From positions 1 to 21,727 of IMG/VR virus record IMGVR_UViG_3300047551_000886: a DNA stretch of 21,727 nt. The stretch is one strand, 5' to 3'. The stretch's first letter is position 1; the number at the start of each line of letters is the position of its first letter. The DNA is from a virus. Made by a program: the position numbers and the translations under genes. The notes below the pieces were generated by a model. It was not told where the DNA came from. It saw only the letters and a list, made by a program, of their open reading frames with translations, and ran no database searches. Below, piece after piece: positions 5,430 to 13,718 of this stretch.

Positions 5430-7633
5430 GTCTATACTCAGTCATAGAGAACTATATTGACGGACGCGCTCGTGCAGCTCACAAGTGGGAGTACGGCTAT
5501 GACGAGAAGTACGACATGGTTGTTATCTCAAAAGATGGTACATTAGGAGAGGTATATGAGATTAACGGTCTCAAGATAGGTCTTCCTAGCTTACCAAAAG
5601 GTAACTTGCCAAAAGGTAACAACAGATGGCAGCCGAAAGAATATCCTAAAGAACTGTCGCGCATCAAGTCTATCTTTGAGTGGAACTCTATGTCTACCGA
5701 GTTTAAGGTAAAATGGGTAGACTACATACAGGCAGAGTTTGAGAAGCGTGAAAACGGTTATTGGTTTCTGAATAACGGTAAGCCGACATACGTTACAGGC
5801 AGTCACTACATGTACCTACAGTGGTCAAAGATCGATGTAGGTATGCCTGACTTTCGTGAGTCCAATAGGATATTTTGGATATTTTGGGAGGCATGTAAGG
5901 CTGACGAGAGATGTTTCGGAATGTGTTATCTAAAGAACCGTCGTTCCGGATTCTCTTTCATGTCGTCAGGTGAAACTTCAAACCTTGGTACTTTGGCGAA
6001 AGACTCCAAGCTTGGTATTCTGTCAAAGACGGGTGCTGATGCCAAGGAGATGTTCATTAACAAGGTGGTACCTATCGTAAGGAACTACCCGTTCTTCTTT
6101 AAGCCTATACAGGACGGATCTGACAATCCAAAGACTGAGCTATCGTTTAGATTACCTGCAAAGCGTATCACTCGTAAGAACATGTCAGAGACTGACACTG
6201 AGGATATCACAGGTCTTGACACAACTATCGACTGGCTAAATACGGCAGATAACTCATACGATGGTCAGAAGCTTCTACTATTAGTTCATGATGAGAGCGG
6301 TAAATGGCTCTTACCAAACAACATACTTAATAACTGGCGCGTAACAAAGACATGTCTTCGTCTTGGTAGTCGCATTGTAGGTAAGTGCATGATGGGGTCA
6401 ACCGTTAACGCACTTGCTAAAGGTGGTCAGAACTTTAAAGATTTGTATCTTGACTCAGATCCACGAAAGCGAAATGCAAACGGTCAGACAAAGAGTGGTC
6501 TTTACTCGCTGTTCATACCTATGGACTACAACATGGAGGGCTTCATTGATGAGTTTGGTCATGCTGTAATTGAAGACCCAGCAAAGCCTGTCATGGGTAT
6601 TGATGGCCGTCAAATAAAGATGGGCGTTGTGACTTATTGGAACAATGAAGTTGACGCACTAAAGCATGACCCTGATGCATTGAATGAATTCTATCGTCAG
6701 TATCCACGAACTGAGTCACACGCATTCAGGGATGAGTCTAAGCAGTCATTGTTTAATCTGACGAAGATCTATCAGCAGATAGACTATAATGACGGTCTGA
6801 TTAGAGACAGAGTGATTACACGCGGAAGTTTCCATTGGAAGAATGGAGACAAGGACAGTGAGGTAGTATGGACTCCTGACCCAAGAGGCAGGTTTGTCGT
6901 TGCATGGCTACCACCTAAAGAGATGCAGAACCGTTTTGTTATGAAGAACGGAAAAAAGTATCCAGGCAACGAGGAGTACGGAGCATTTGGATGTGACCCG
7001 TATGACATCTCAGGAGTTGTTGGTGGAGGTGGATCGAACGGAGCCTTACATGGGCTTACTGGATTTACGATGAATCCACAGATACCATCAAACTTCTTTT
7101 TCCTACAGTATATCGCTCGTCCTGCAACAGCGGAGATATTCTTTGAGGATGTGCTGATGGCCTGTGTGTTTTACGGCATGCCTTTACTTGCAGAGAACAA
7201 CAAACCAAGACTACTTTATCACTTTAAGAACAGAGGGTATAGAGGTTACTCTATGAATAGACCTGACAAGCATATCACTCAGTTGTCAAAGACGGAGCAG
7301 GAGCTTGGTGGTATTCCAAACACGTCTGAGGACATTAAGCAGACGCATGCCTCAGGTATTGAGTCGTATATAGAACAATATGTTGGGTATGACGTTGAAG
7401 GCGAGTATCGTAGTTCTGATGATTGTGGAAACATGTACTTCAATCAGACGTTAGAGGATTGGGCAAGATTTGATCCTAACAACCGAACGAAGCACGATGC
7501 ATCTATCTCATCAGGTCTTGCTATCATGGCAGTCCGTAGGCACACGTTCCGCACTGAAACTAAGAAGTCCAAAATTTCCGTATCTTTGTCGAAGTACAAT
7601 CAAGACGGAAGTTCCAGTCAACTGATCAGATGA
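5426..7633 (+). CDS. terL: terminase large subunit
   Basis: This 735-aa protein is the packaging motor: an N-terminal ATPase and a C-terminal nuclease. A deviant Walker A loop sits at residues 170-177 (KNRRSGFS), Walker B at 283-290 (LLLLVHDE, with D289 and E290). The RNase H-like nuclease starts at GCDPYD (first Asp near 524), and HDASIS near 691 is the likely final metal ligand. The length is typical of crAss-like and related Bacteroidota phages. Start is GTG at 5426, overlapping the preceding stop. Residues about 55-64 carry a duplicated LPKGN. The gene overlaps the portal gene by ATGA at 7630-7633. The call is firm. Confidence 0.93.
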   Translation: MSLYSVIENYIDGRARAAHKWEYGYDEKYDMVVISKDGTLGEVYEINGLKIGLPSLPKGNLPKGNNRWQPKEYPKELSRIKSIFEWNSMSTEFKVKWVDYIQAEFEKRENGYWFLNNGKPTYVTGSHYMYLQWSKIDVGMPDFRESNRIFWIFWEACKADERCFGMCYLKNRRSGFSFMSSGETSNLGTLAKDSKLGILSKTGADAKEMFINKVVPIVRNYPFFFKPIQDGSDNPKTELSFRLPAKRITRKNMSETDTEDITGLDTTIDWLNTADNSYDGQKLLLLVHDESGKWLLPNNILNNWRVTKTCLRLGSRIVGKCMMGSTVNALAKGGQNFKDLYLDSDPRKRNANGQTKSGLYSLFIPMDYNMEGFIDEFGHAVIEDPAKPVMGIDGRQIKMGVVTYWNNEVDALKHDPDALNEFYRQYPRTESHAFRDESKQSLFNLTKIYQQIDYNDGLIRDRVITRGSFHWKNGDKDSEVVWTPDPRGRFVVAWLPPKEMQNRFVMKNGKKYPGNEEYGAFGCDPYDISGVVGGGGSNGALHGLTGFTMNPQIPSNFFFLQYIARPATAEIFFEDVLMACVFYGMPLLAENNKPRLLYHFKNRGYRGYSMNRPDKHITQLSKTEQELGGIPNTSEDIKQTHASGIESYIEQYVGYDVEGEYRSSDDCGNMYFNQTLEDWARFDPNNRTKHDASISSGLAIMAVRRHTFRTETKKSKISVSLSKYNQDGSSSQLIR
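5590..5619 (+). repeat. 15-bp imperfect tandem duplication inside terL
   Basis: Two adjacent copies, cttaccaaaaggtaa (5590-5604) and cttgccaaaaggtaa (5605-5619), differ at one base. They encode LPKGN twice in an N-terminal linker before the ATPase domain. Confidence 0.8.
7581..7588 (+). promoter_or_regulatory. possible intragenic promoter box before portal gene
   Basis: TATCTTTG lies within the last codons of terL, 42 bases before the portal ATG. The match to TAnnTTTG is exact, but no -33 TTG is visible and the bases are also coding, so this is a weak call. Confidence 0.3.
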
Positions 7634-10074
7634 GTGAAAAGAAAGTAGAACTAAAGGTATCGGCTACCTCGTTTCCGGATATTAATGCTTCGACCCAAGT
7701 AAAGGAGTCTGAGGCGTATGGTTTGCAAGTAGCAAGAGCTATTGAGGGTGAATGGTTTAGGCGAGCAGGTAATTCTTGCCGTTATTATGACCAATATGCT
7801 GAGTTCCATAGAAGAAGACTTTACGCTCGTGGCGAACAGGCGATAGGCAAGTATAAGAACTTGCTTGCTGTTGACGGAGACCTTTCGTACATGAACATCA
7901 ACTGGGACATCGTAAAGATCGCCCCAAAGTTCGTTGACATTGTTGCAAACGGTATGGCTGACCGTTTGTATAAGGTACGGGCTACTGCTCAGGACGCTAT
8001 GTCTGCTGAGAAAAAGAACCTGTTCCAAGATATGATCGAGGCCGACATGGTCGCTAAGGACTTCCTTACGATGACCAAAGAACAGTTCGGTGTTGACGCA
8101 TTCAATGTAGATCCTAAAGACTTACCTCAGACAGATGACGAGCTTGCTCTGTATATGGAGCTTCGATACAAGCCGTCTATCGAGATTGCTGAGGAGATAG
8201 CTATCGACAATATTTTTGAGATGAACGACTTCCAGGTTGTTCAGCGTAGATGCGATCTTGACCAAATTACTTTAGGTCTGTCGTTCACTAAGCATGAGTT
8301 CTCAAAGAATGAAGGGCTTTTAGTTAAGTATGTCGACCCTGCCGCTATGGTATGGAGCGAGACAGAGGAGCCTGACTTCAGCGATTGCTTCTATTTTGGA
8401 GAGATAAAGAATGTACACTATACAGAGCTTCGTAAGATAGACCCAACTATAACTGACGAGCAGCTTAAAGAGATACAGCAATTTGGATCTGCATGGTACA
8501 ACAATTACTCTATTGTCCGGCAGTATTACGACAGTGCATTCTTGAATGAGACTGTCACACTACTCTACTTCAACTACAAGACTGAGAAGAAGTTTGTCTA
8601 CAAAGAGAAAATTACAAAGCAGGGTGGTAAGAAGGTTATTGCTAAGGATGACTCTTTCGTTAATGCTGAGAGTGAGAACTTCCGAGTTGTGGAGATTCCT
8701 AAAGAAGTATGGTACGAGGGAATATTAGTTGCTGGTTCTAATCATTTGCTGAAGTGGAACATGATGAAGAATATGGTTCGTCCTAAGTCTCCATCACAGA
8801 AGGCGCTTCCTAACTACATTGGGTATGCACCACACATGTACATGGGCAGGTTCGACTCATTGGTCAATAGAATGGTTCCGTTCCTCGACAACATTCAGCT
8901 TATACATATCAAACTTCAGCAGATTCAGGCTCGTATGGTTCCTGACGGTGTATTCATCGATGCTGACGGACTGAACGACATTGACCTCGGAAAAGGCGCT
9001 AACTACAATCCGGAGGAAGCGCTGAAGCTGTACTTCCAGACAGGTAGTGTTATTGGTCGTTCGTATACACAGGACGGAGAGTTCAACAACGCTCGCGTTC
9101 CAATTCAAGAGCTACAATCCAATAGTGGATTCAATAAGATACAGGCGTTAATCACTGCCTACAATCAGAATCTTAACATGTTGCGCGATGCCACAGGTCT
9201 TAATGAGGCCCGTGACGGATCGATGCCTAAAGCTGACGCACTTGTTGGTGTTCAGAAGTTAGCGGCATTGAACAGTAACACTGCAACACGACACGTACTT
9301 GACGGGCGACTGTTAATGGTTAGAAGACTTGCTCAGGCTCTGTCATTACGCATGGCAGACATTCTTGAGTACGCTGACTTTAAGGAGCAGTTTGCAATGC
9401 AGATAGGTAAGTATAATTTGGCTATCCTTGAGGACGTTAAGAACTTATACCTACACGACTTTGGTATTTATGTTGACTTGCTTCCTGACGAGCATGAGAA
9501 GGAGATGCTTGAGGCAAACATTCAAGTATCTCTTCAGCGAGATCAGATAGACCTTGAGGACGCTATTGACATTCGTAACGTGAAGAACATCAAGCTTGCT
9601 AATGAGCTTCTAAAGATGAAGCGCAGACGTAAGTTGGAGGACTTGAGAGCGCGTGAGGATCAGCAACAGCAGATGCAAGCTCAGATAAATATGCAGTCTC
9701 AGCAGATGGCAGCTCAAGCTAAGATGGAGCAGGCACAGATGGAGGCTCAATCAAAGATATCTATCAAAGAGGCTGAAACGAACTTTGAGATGCAGAAGAT
9801 GCAGTTTGAGGTTGAGAAGAAGAAAGAGCTTATGGCACTTGAGTTCCAGTACAATATGGAGCTGAAGGGTATAGAGACAGACGGACTGATGAAGCGTGAG
9901 AGCGAGAAGGAGAAAGCCAAGGACAAGCGAGTTGACTTACAGGCTACCCGTCAGTCTGAACTGATTGAACAAAGACAGAAAGGTCTTCCTGCAAAGAACT
10001 TTGAGAGTTCCGGTAACGACATTATTTCAGGTGGTGGAGGAGCGTTCGACCTTGAGACATTTATGCCTAAGTAA
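7630..10074 (+). CDS. portal protein
   Basis: This 814-aa protein forms the DNA entry and exit ring at one vertex of the head. Its position right after terL, its length and its overall pattern match portals of crAss-like and podoviral Bacteroidota phages. Residues about 515-580 (LRDATGLNEARDGSMPKADA onward) form the conserved core that follows the membrane-like wing region in this family. From about 675 to 780 the protein turns Gln/Met-rich and helical (QQQMQAQINMQSQQMAAQAK), a long C-terminal coiled coil that probably forms or extends the barrel. The last 25 residues are glycine-rich. It is coupled to terL by an ATGA overlap. Confidence 0.88.
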   Translation: MSEKKVELKVSATSFPDINASTQVKESEAYGLQVARAIEGEWFRRAGNSCRYYDQYAEFHRRRLYARGEQAIGKYKNLLAVDGDLSYMNINWDIVKIAPKFVDIVANGMADRLYKVRATAQDAMSAEKKNLFQDMIEADMVAKDFLTMTKEQFGVDAFNVDPKDLPQTDDELALYMELRYKPSIEIAEEIAIDNIFEMNDFQVVQRRCDLDQITLGLSFTKHEFSKNEGLLVKYVDPAAMVWSETEEPDFSDCFYFGEIKNVHYTELRKIDPTITDEQLKEIQQFGSAWYNNYSIVRQYYDSAFLNETVTLLYFNYKTEKKFVYKEKITKQGGKKVIAKDDSFVNAESENFRVVEIPKEVWYEGILVAGSNHLLKWNMMKNMVRPKSPSQKALPNYIGYAPHMYMGRFDSLVNRMVPFLDNIQLIHIKLQQIQARMVPDGVFIDADGLNDIDLGKGANYNPEEALKLYFQTGSVIGRSYTQDGEFNNARVPIQELQSNSGFNKIQALITAYNQNLNMLRDATGLNEARDGSMPKADALVGVQKLAALNSNTATRHVLDGRLLMVRRLAQALSLRMADILEYADFKEQFAMQIGKYNLAILEDVKNLYLHDFGIYVDLLPDEHEKEMLEANIQVSLQRDQIDLEDAIDIRNVKNIKLANELLKMKRRRKLEDLRAREDQQQQMQAQINMQSQQMAAQAKMEQAQMEAQSKISIKEAETNFEMQKMQFEVEKKKELMALEFQYNMELKGIETDGLMKRESEKEKAKDKRVDLQATRQSELIEQRQKGLPAKNFESSGNDIISGGGGAFDLETFMPK

Positions 10075-10084
10075 TAACATACAC

Positions 10085-10456
10085 ATGAAAACAGATAAAG
10101 AAAAAAGAGCTGCAAAAAAAATGGCTAAAGTTGAGTCTATAGATAGCAATAAGAGGCTTAACAAAGTAGTTGACAGAAGGTATAAAAAGTTAGACCGTAG
10201 ATACGATAGAGCTGCTGGTAATGAAAGGAAGACTGCTAAAATTGATAAGAAGTATGGATACGACTATGAGTCAGCTAAGAAATCTGGAATAACTCCAGAC
10301 TCAACCGGACACATGGGATCTATAGGTAATGATGGACTTATATTGAAAGGTAAAAAACATCCTTCAATGATAAAAACTAAAAAAGTAGAGAGACTTTTAG
10401 GTAACAAGATAGTAAGGAAGGATAGTAGGCTATACACTAAGCCTAAAAAACAATAA
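10085..10456 (+). CDS. basic conserved phage protein (PDSTGHMGS motif)
   Basis: This encodes 123 residues from ATG 10085; extending the frame upstream would overlap the portal gene by over 100 bases, so this start is chosen. The N-terminal half is a charged helix (KRLNKVVDRRYKKLDRRYD). The C-terminal half carries YDYESAKKSGITPDSTGHM and then GLILKGKKHPSM, a motif pair I have seen in small phage proteins from diverse environmental phages. Function is unknown; position between portal and scaffold suggests a head-internal or assembly protein. The DNA is visibly more A-rich than the portal gene. Confidence 0.6.
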   Translation: MKTDKEKRAAKKMAKVESIDSNKRLNKVVDRRYKKLDRRYDRAAGNERKTAKIDKKYGYDYESAKKSGITPDSTGHMGSIGNDGLILKGKKHPSMIKTKKVERLLGNKIVRKDSRLYTKPKKQ

Positions 10457-10458
10457 TA

Positions 10459-10752
10459 GTGAGTTTGGACAAGAAATCAATGAAGTGTAACTCTCCGAAG
10501 AAGACACCTAGTCATCCAACGAAGAGTCATGTAGTTAAGGCGTGCGAGAACGGCAAGGAGAAAGTAATCCGATTTGGACAACAAGGTGTTAAGACAAATC
10601 AAACAGCAGGTCAGCGAGAAGCTTTCAAATCTAGGCATGCTAAGAATATATCTAAGGGTAAATTGTCGGCAGCATACTGGGCTGATAAAGTAAAATGGAG
10701 TCCAAGCAAGACAGCTCAACCTAAGAACAAGAAATGGGTGAAAGGATCATGA
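10459..10752 (+). CDS. basic conserved phage protein (RFGQQGVKT motif)
   Basis: This encodes 97 residues from GTG 10459, two bases after the previous stop; the alternative ATG 10480 would remove SLDKKS, which resembles the N-terminus of relatives. The protein is highly basic, with KCNSPKKTPSHPTKSHVVKA, then KVIRFGQQGVKT and RHAKNISKGKLSAAYWADKV. This block order is one I recognise in an uncharacterised protein of phages from many hosts. The high positive charge and conserved K/R spacing suggest contact with DNA or RNA, possibly packaged. It overlaps the next gene by ATGA at 10749-10752. Confidence 0.65.
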   Translation: MSLDKKSMKCNSPKKTPSHPTKSHVVKACENGKEKVIRFGQQGVKTNQTAGQREAFKSRHAKNISKGKLSAAYWADKVKWSPSKTAQPKNKKWVKGS

Positions 10753-10976
10753 AAAAGATTTCAATACAAGGAGTTAATCACTTGGTGAAAAAAAATAAAA
10801 ATGGTGATATTGTTGTAGAACATACCAATATAAAGAATGGTAAATACGACAAAATCAATTTAACTAAAAAAACAAAGGCAAAGACAGTATCAGAAGGAAT
10901 CAAGTCAACCAAAGAATGGCATAAGGAGAATCCGTATCATGAAAAAACCAAACGATCAAAAGTTACCAAAAGGTAA
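10749..10976 (+). CDS. small lysine-rich conserved phage protein
   Basis: This encodes 75 residues, about one third Lys/Arg. ATG 10749 overlaps the upstream stop (ATGA), better than in-frame ATG 10734. The protein has KKISIQGVNHLVKKNKNGD, then IKNGKYDKINLTKK and a helix EGIKSTKEWHKENPYH. The GKYDKINLTKK..AKT...G...TKEWHKENP pattern is known to me from small Bacteroidota phage proteins of unknown role. Its C-terminal 13 codons overlap the start of the following gene by 38 bases in another frame. Confidence 0.55.
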   Translation: MKKISIQGVNHLVKKNKNGDIVVEHTNIKNGKYDKINLTKKTKAKTVSEGIKSTKEWHKENPYHEKTKRSKVTKR

Positions 10977-11070
10977 GTCTGAATCAAAAAAGACAAACAA
11001 TATACCAATGGGGTATCATGTTATGCCTGATGGAAAAGTAATGAAAAATTCAGCTCATAAAAAGAGGTAA
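10939..11070 (+). CDS. 43-aa small phage protein (MPDG motif)
   Basis: The ATG at 10939 begins inside the preceding gene in another frame. The 43-residue product is Lys-rich and ends YHVMPDGKVMKNSAHKKR. The H.MPDG..M..S.HK motif is one I recognise from small phage proteins located before capsid genes, function unknown. The conserved motif and its setting in a cluster of overlapping small genes argue that it is translated. There is no membrane span. Confidence 0.5.
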   Translation: MKKPNDQKLPKGKSESKKTNNIPMGYHVMPDGKVMKNSAHKKR

Positions 11071-11090
11071 AAAACATATTACGTTTTTTT
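11069..11090 (+). terminator. weak A/T hairpin with T-tract
   Basis: AAAAAAC (11069-11075) can pair with GTTTTTT (11083-11089) around a 7-base loop, followed by more T. The stem is almost entirely A-T, so termination would be weak. It lies between the small-gene cluster and the next promoter. Confidence 0.35.
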
Positions 11091-11093
11091 TGT

Positions 11094-11122
11094 TAATTTT
11101 GTAACAATTTAATTCAATTTAT
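11094..11122 (+). promoter_or_regulatory. promoter box TAATTTTG before scaffold gene
   Basis: TAATTTTG at 11094-11101 fits TAnnTTTG, and the leader to ATG 11123 is A/T-rich, without a Shine-Dalgarno sequence, and contains AATTTAATTCAA as in the leader at 4109. No clear -33 TTG is seen. It would start the scaffold-MCP unit. Confidence 0.5.
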
Positions 11123-12220
11123 ATGGAAATCAAAGGTATGCGCCTTGTAGATGAAGAGCCTAAGTCAAAGGCCGAAATCGAACAGGAGCTTATTGAAAAA
11201 CACGAGGAGGAGGTAGCAGCAAAGCAAGATGCTATTGTTGAAGATAAGCCGATCGTGGAAGAAGTGAAGCCAGAGACTACGACTCTTGAGCTTGACGACG
11301 AAAAAGTTCTTTCATTTATTAGAGAGAAGAAGAACCTTGAGATAGGTTCTTTAGACGAATTTGAGGAGCTTCTTAAAAAGAGGAACACTCCACAGGAAGA
11401 GATCGATGAAGTTGCGCTTGCATACAATAAGTACAAGCGAGAGACAGGTCGTTCTTTAGAAGACTTTATCCAACTACAAAAAGATTGGTCTTCAGAAAAG
11501 CCTGAGGTTACTCTTCGCGAGTTCTACAAGCAGCAGGATCCTGACTTGACTGAGCGTGAGCTTAACGCTATGATGAAGCAGTTCAGTTATGATGAAGATC
11601 TTGATGACGAGGACGAGATCGCTGAGAAGCAAATCAAAATGAGAAAAGAATTGAAGGATGCAGTAAAGTTCTTCGATCAGCAGAAGGATCAGTATAAGTT
11701 GCCTGTCGCGTCGGCAGATAACTTTGTTCCGGAGGGTGAGAGAGAACATTACAAGTCCTACAAGCAATACGTTGAGTCCTCATCTGCTATTGAGCAGGAG
11801 AACAAGAAGCGTTCTGAGTTCTTTGCAGACCAAACGAGTAAGCTATTCAGCGACCAATTTGAAGGTTTCAAATTTAAGGTTGGTGAGTCAGAGTTGAAGT
11901 GGAAGCCTGCGGAGCCGTCGGCAATGAAGTCAGCACAGTCTGACGTATCTAAGTTCCTTGGTTCATTCCTTGACGACAATGGGTACGTTAAAGACGTTGA
12001 GGGCTTTCATAGGGCAATAGCTGGTGCTATGAACATCGACAAATTAGTTTCTTTCGCTTATGAGCAAGGTAAGGCTGATGGTATCGGCAATCTTGAGAAA
12101 GAGGCTAAGAATCTTGATGTAAATGTAAGAGAGACACCGAAAGTTGCCAACGACAAAGGTATCAGAATGCGAATTGTTGATGATGGACAGCCAACGTTTA
12201 AGATAAAGGGTAAATTATAA
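11123..12220 (+). CDS. putative capsid scaffolding protein
   Basis: This 365-aa protein is strongly acidic and mostly helical, lies between the portal and small-gene cluster and the major capsid gene, and starts after a new promoter box. The N-terminus is rich in Glu/Lys (AEIEQELIEKHEEEVAAKQD), the middle carries a very acidic block DEDLDDEDEIAEKQIK (about residues 155-170), and the C-terminus has a basic end (IRMRIVDDG, KIKGKL) that could contact the capsid shell. Coiled-coil-like composition, acidity and gene order are those of tailed phage scaffolds that guide MCP assembly and then leave. No sequence family is recognised, and no protease motif is seen. Confidence 0.68.
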   Translation: MEIKGMRLVDEEPKSKAEIEQELIEKHEEEVAAKQDAIVEDKPIVEEVKPETTTLELDDEKVLSFIREKKNLEIGSLDEFEELLKKRNTPQEEIDEVALAYNKYKRETGRSLEDFIQLQKDWSSEKPEVTLREFYKQQDPDLTERELNAMMKQFSYDEDLDDEDEIAEKQIKMRKELKDAVKFFDQQKDQYKLPVASADNFVPEGEREHYKSYKQYVESSSAIEQENKKRSEFFADQTSKLFSDQFEGFKFKVGESELKWKPAEPSAMKSAQSDVSKFLGSFLDDNGYVKDVEGFHRAIAGAMNIDKLVSFAYEQGKADGIGNLEKEAKNLDVNVRETPKVANDKGIRMRIVDDGQPTFKIKGKL

Positions 12221-12244
12221 ACAACAAGCTAAAAACAAACAAAA
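12221..12244 (+). promoter_or_regulatory. A-rich leader without Shine-Dalgarno before MCP
   Basis: The 24 bases between scaffold stop and MCP start are almost entirely A and C, and end acaaacaaaa. No GGAG-like site is present. A-rich leaders with A at -3 and -6 are known to support strong translation in Bacteroidota. Confidence 0.45.
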
Positions 12245-13645
12245 ATGGCTGGATCTATTACATCGGGGTCGATATCACTAACCCCAAGTGCAGTTAAGGC
12301 GACATTGTCGTCTAACTACATCTCTACATTCGACTTGCTCGATCAGTATTTGCCTGATCTTCAGGAGCAAGAATTTGCACGTTACGGTGAGCGTACTATC
12401 AAGGGATTCCTTGAGAAGATGAGTGCTGAAATGCCTTCTAACTCTGACCTTATCCGTTGGACTGAGGAAGGTCGTCTTCACACTAAGTACACTTCTGTTT
12501 CTACTACAACAGCGGTTGTGTCTGGTCAGCAGACATTTGACATTGGCGCATCAAACCATAACTTCCGTCTTAACGAGACAGTTATTCTTTCTTCTGCTTC
12601 AGGAGGTAAGGCTGAGAAGGCTATTATTGTAGACATCGCTCCAGGATCTCCTGCTGACCCTACTCAATTTACAGTAGCTTACTATTCTGCAGTAACTCCA
12701 GGGTTTTCTAATCCAACGACAGATGTTATCGTATTTGTTTACGGTTCTGAATTCAAGAAGGGTGATAACGGAATGCAGGGATCTTTAGAGGCTGAAACAG
12801 AAGTGTTTTCAGTTAAACCTGTAATCATCAAAGATCGTTTTGAAATCGCTGGTTCTGACATGGCTCAGATTGGATGGGTTGAAGTTGAAACTGACCAAGG
12901 TCTTTCTTACCTTTGGTACTTGAAGTCTAAGTCTGATACTCGTAAGCGTTACGACGACAAGCTTGAAATGATGATGATCGAACATGTTGATGCTGATCCT
13001 TCTTCAGGTGTTGATACATATTTTGGTACTTCTGGTACATGGGGATCAATGGGTCTATTCGAATCTATTGAAACTCGTGGAAACGTATGGTCAGGTGGTA
13101 CTCCATCTACTCTTGCTGACTTCGATGATATCCTTGAGCAGTTAGATGGTCAGGGTGCTATCGCTGAGAACACTCTTTTCGTTAACCGTGCGTTCGCTCT
13201 TGCTATCGACGATATGCTTGCAGCTCAGAACTCTTACGGTGTTGGAGGTACTTCTTACGGATTGTTCGACAACAACGAGAAGATGGCATTGAACCTTGGA
13301 TTCACAGGATTCCGTCGTGGTTCTTACGACTTCTATAAGACTGACTGGAAATACCTTAACGATGCTACTACTCGTGGTGGTCTTGTTGGTGGTAAGGTTA
13401 ATGGAGTACTTGTTCCTGCTGGAACTATGAACGTATACGATGAGGTGATGGGTAAGCGAGTTTCTCGTCCGTTCCTTCACGTTCGTTACCGTGCTTCTGA
13501 GACTGAGAACAGAAAGTATAAGACCTGGATCACTGGTAGTGCAGGTGGTGCTACAAACAGCGATGTTGATGCAATGTATGTTAACTTCTTGTCAGAGCGT
13601 GCGCTTTGTACATTGGGAGCTAACAACTTCTTCATCTTCGAGTAA
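12245..13645 (+). CDS. major capsid protein
   Basis: This 466-aa protein would form the icosahedral shell. The call rests on its position after the scaffold, its length and a capsid-like pattern: an N-terminal arm with DQYLPDLQEQEFARYGERTI (about 31-50), a central region with an inserted beta-rich segment (about 88-170) and a compact C-terminal part ending LCTLGANNFFIFE. Codons are strongly biased to CGT, GGT, TCT and GAC/TAC-type choices, unlike neighbouring genes, as expected for the most abundant virion protein. It follows the scaffold by 24 bases and precedes a strong terminator. An HK97 fold is expected but cannot be shown from sequence alone. Confidence 0.85.
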   Translation: MAGSITSGSISLTPSAVKATLSSNYISTFDLLDQYLPDLQEQEFARYGERTIKGFLEKMSAEMPSNSDLIRWTEEGRLHTKYTSVSTTTAVVSGQQTFDIGASNHNFRLNETVILSSASGGKAEKAIIVDIAPGSPADPTQFTVAYYSAVTPGFSNPTTDVIVFVYGSEFKKGDNGMQGSLEAETEVFSVKPVIIKDRFEIAGSDMAQIGWVEVETDQGLSYLWYLKSKSDTRKRYDDKLEMMMIEHVDADPSSGVDTYFGTSGTWGSMGLFESIETRGNVWSGGTPSTLADFDDILEQLDGQGAIAENTLFVNRAFALAIDDMLAAQNSYGVGGTSYGLFDNNEKMALNLGFTGFRRGSYDFYKTDWKYLNDATTRGGLVGGKVNGVLVPAGTMNVYDEVMGKRVSRPFLHVRYRASETENRKYKTWITGSAGGATNSDVDAMYVNFLSERALCTLGANNFFIFE

Positions 13646-13654
13646 TGAATACCA

Positions 13655-13694
13655 AAGGGGAGGGGTAGTAATATCTCTCCCCTTATTTTTTTTT
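13655..13694 (+). terminator. strong intrinsic terminator after major capsid gene
   Basis: AAGGGGAG (13655-13662) pairs with CTCCCCTT (13677-13684), then A and nine T (13686-13694). The stem is 8 bp with a 14-base loop. It lies 10 bases after the MCP stop and should end the scaffold-MCP transcript. Confidence 0.9.
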
Positions 13695-13718
13695 GTAATC
13701 TAAATCATATCAAATAAC

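Noticed and set aside
5671-5678. TATCTTTG box inside terL.
   Set aside because: It lies deep within a coding region, with no nearby gene start and no -33 element; it is probably a coincidence of Ser-Ile-Phe-Glu codons.
5591-10976. The 14-base palindrome-like TTACCAAAAGGTAA at 5591-5604 and again at 10963-10976.
   Set aside because: A shared 14-mer is expected about once by chance in a window this size, and both copies are coding (LPKG). No third intergenic copy was seen.
11119-11436. Minus-strand open frame of 105 codons opposite the scaffold gene.
   Set aside because: Serine-rich shadow of the Glu/Lys-rich scaffold sequence; no start signals.
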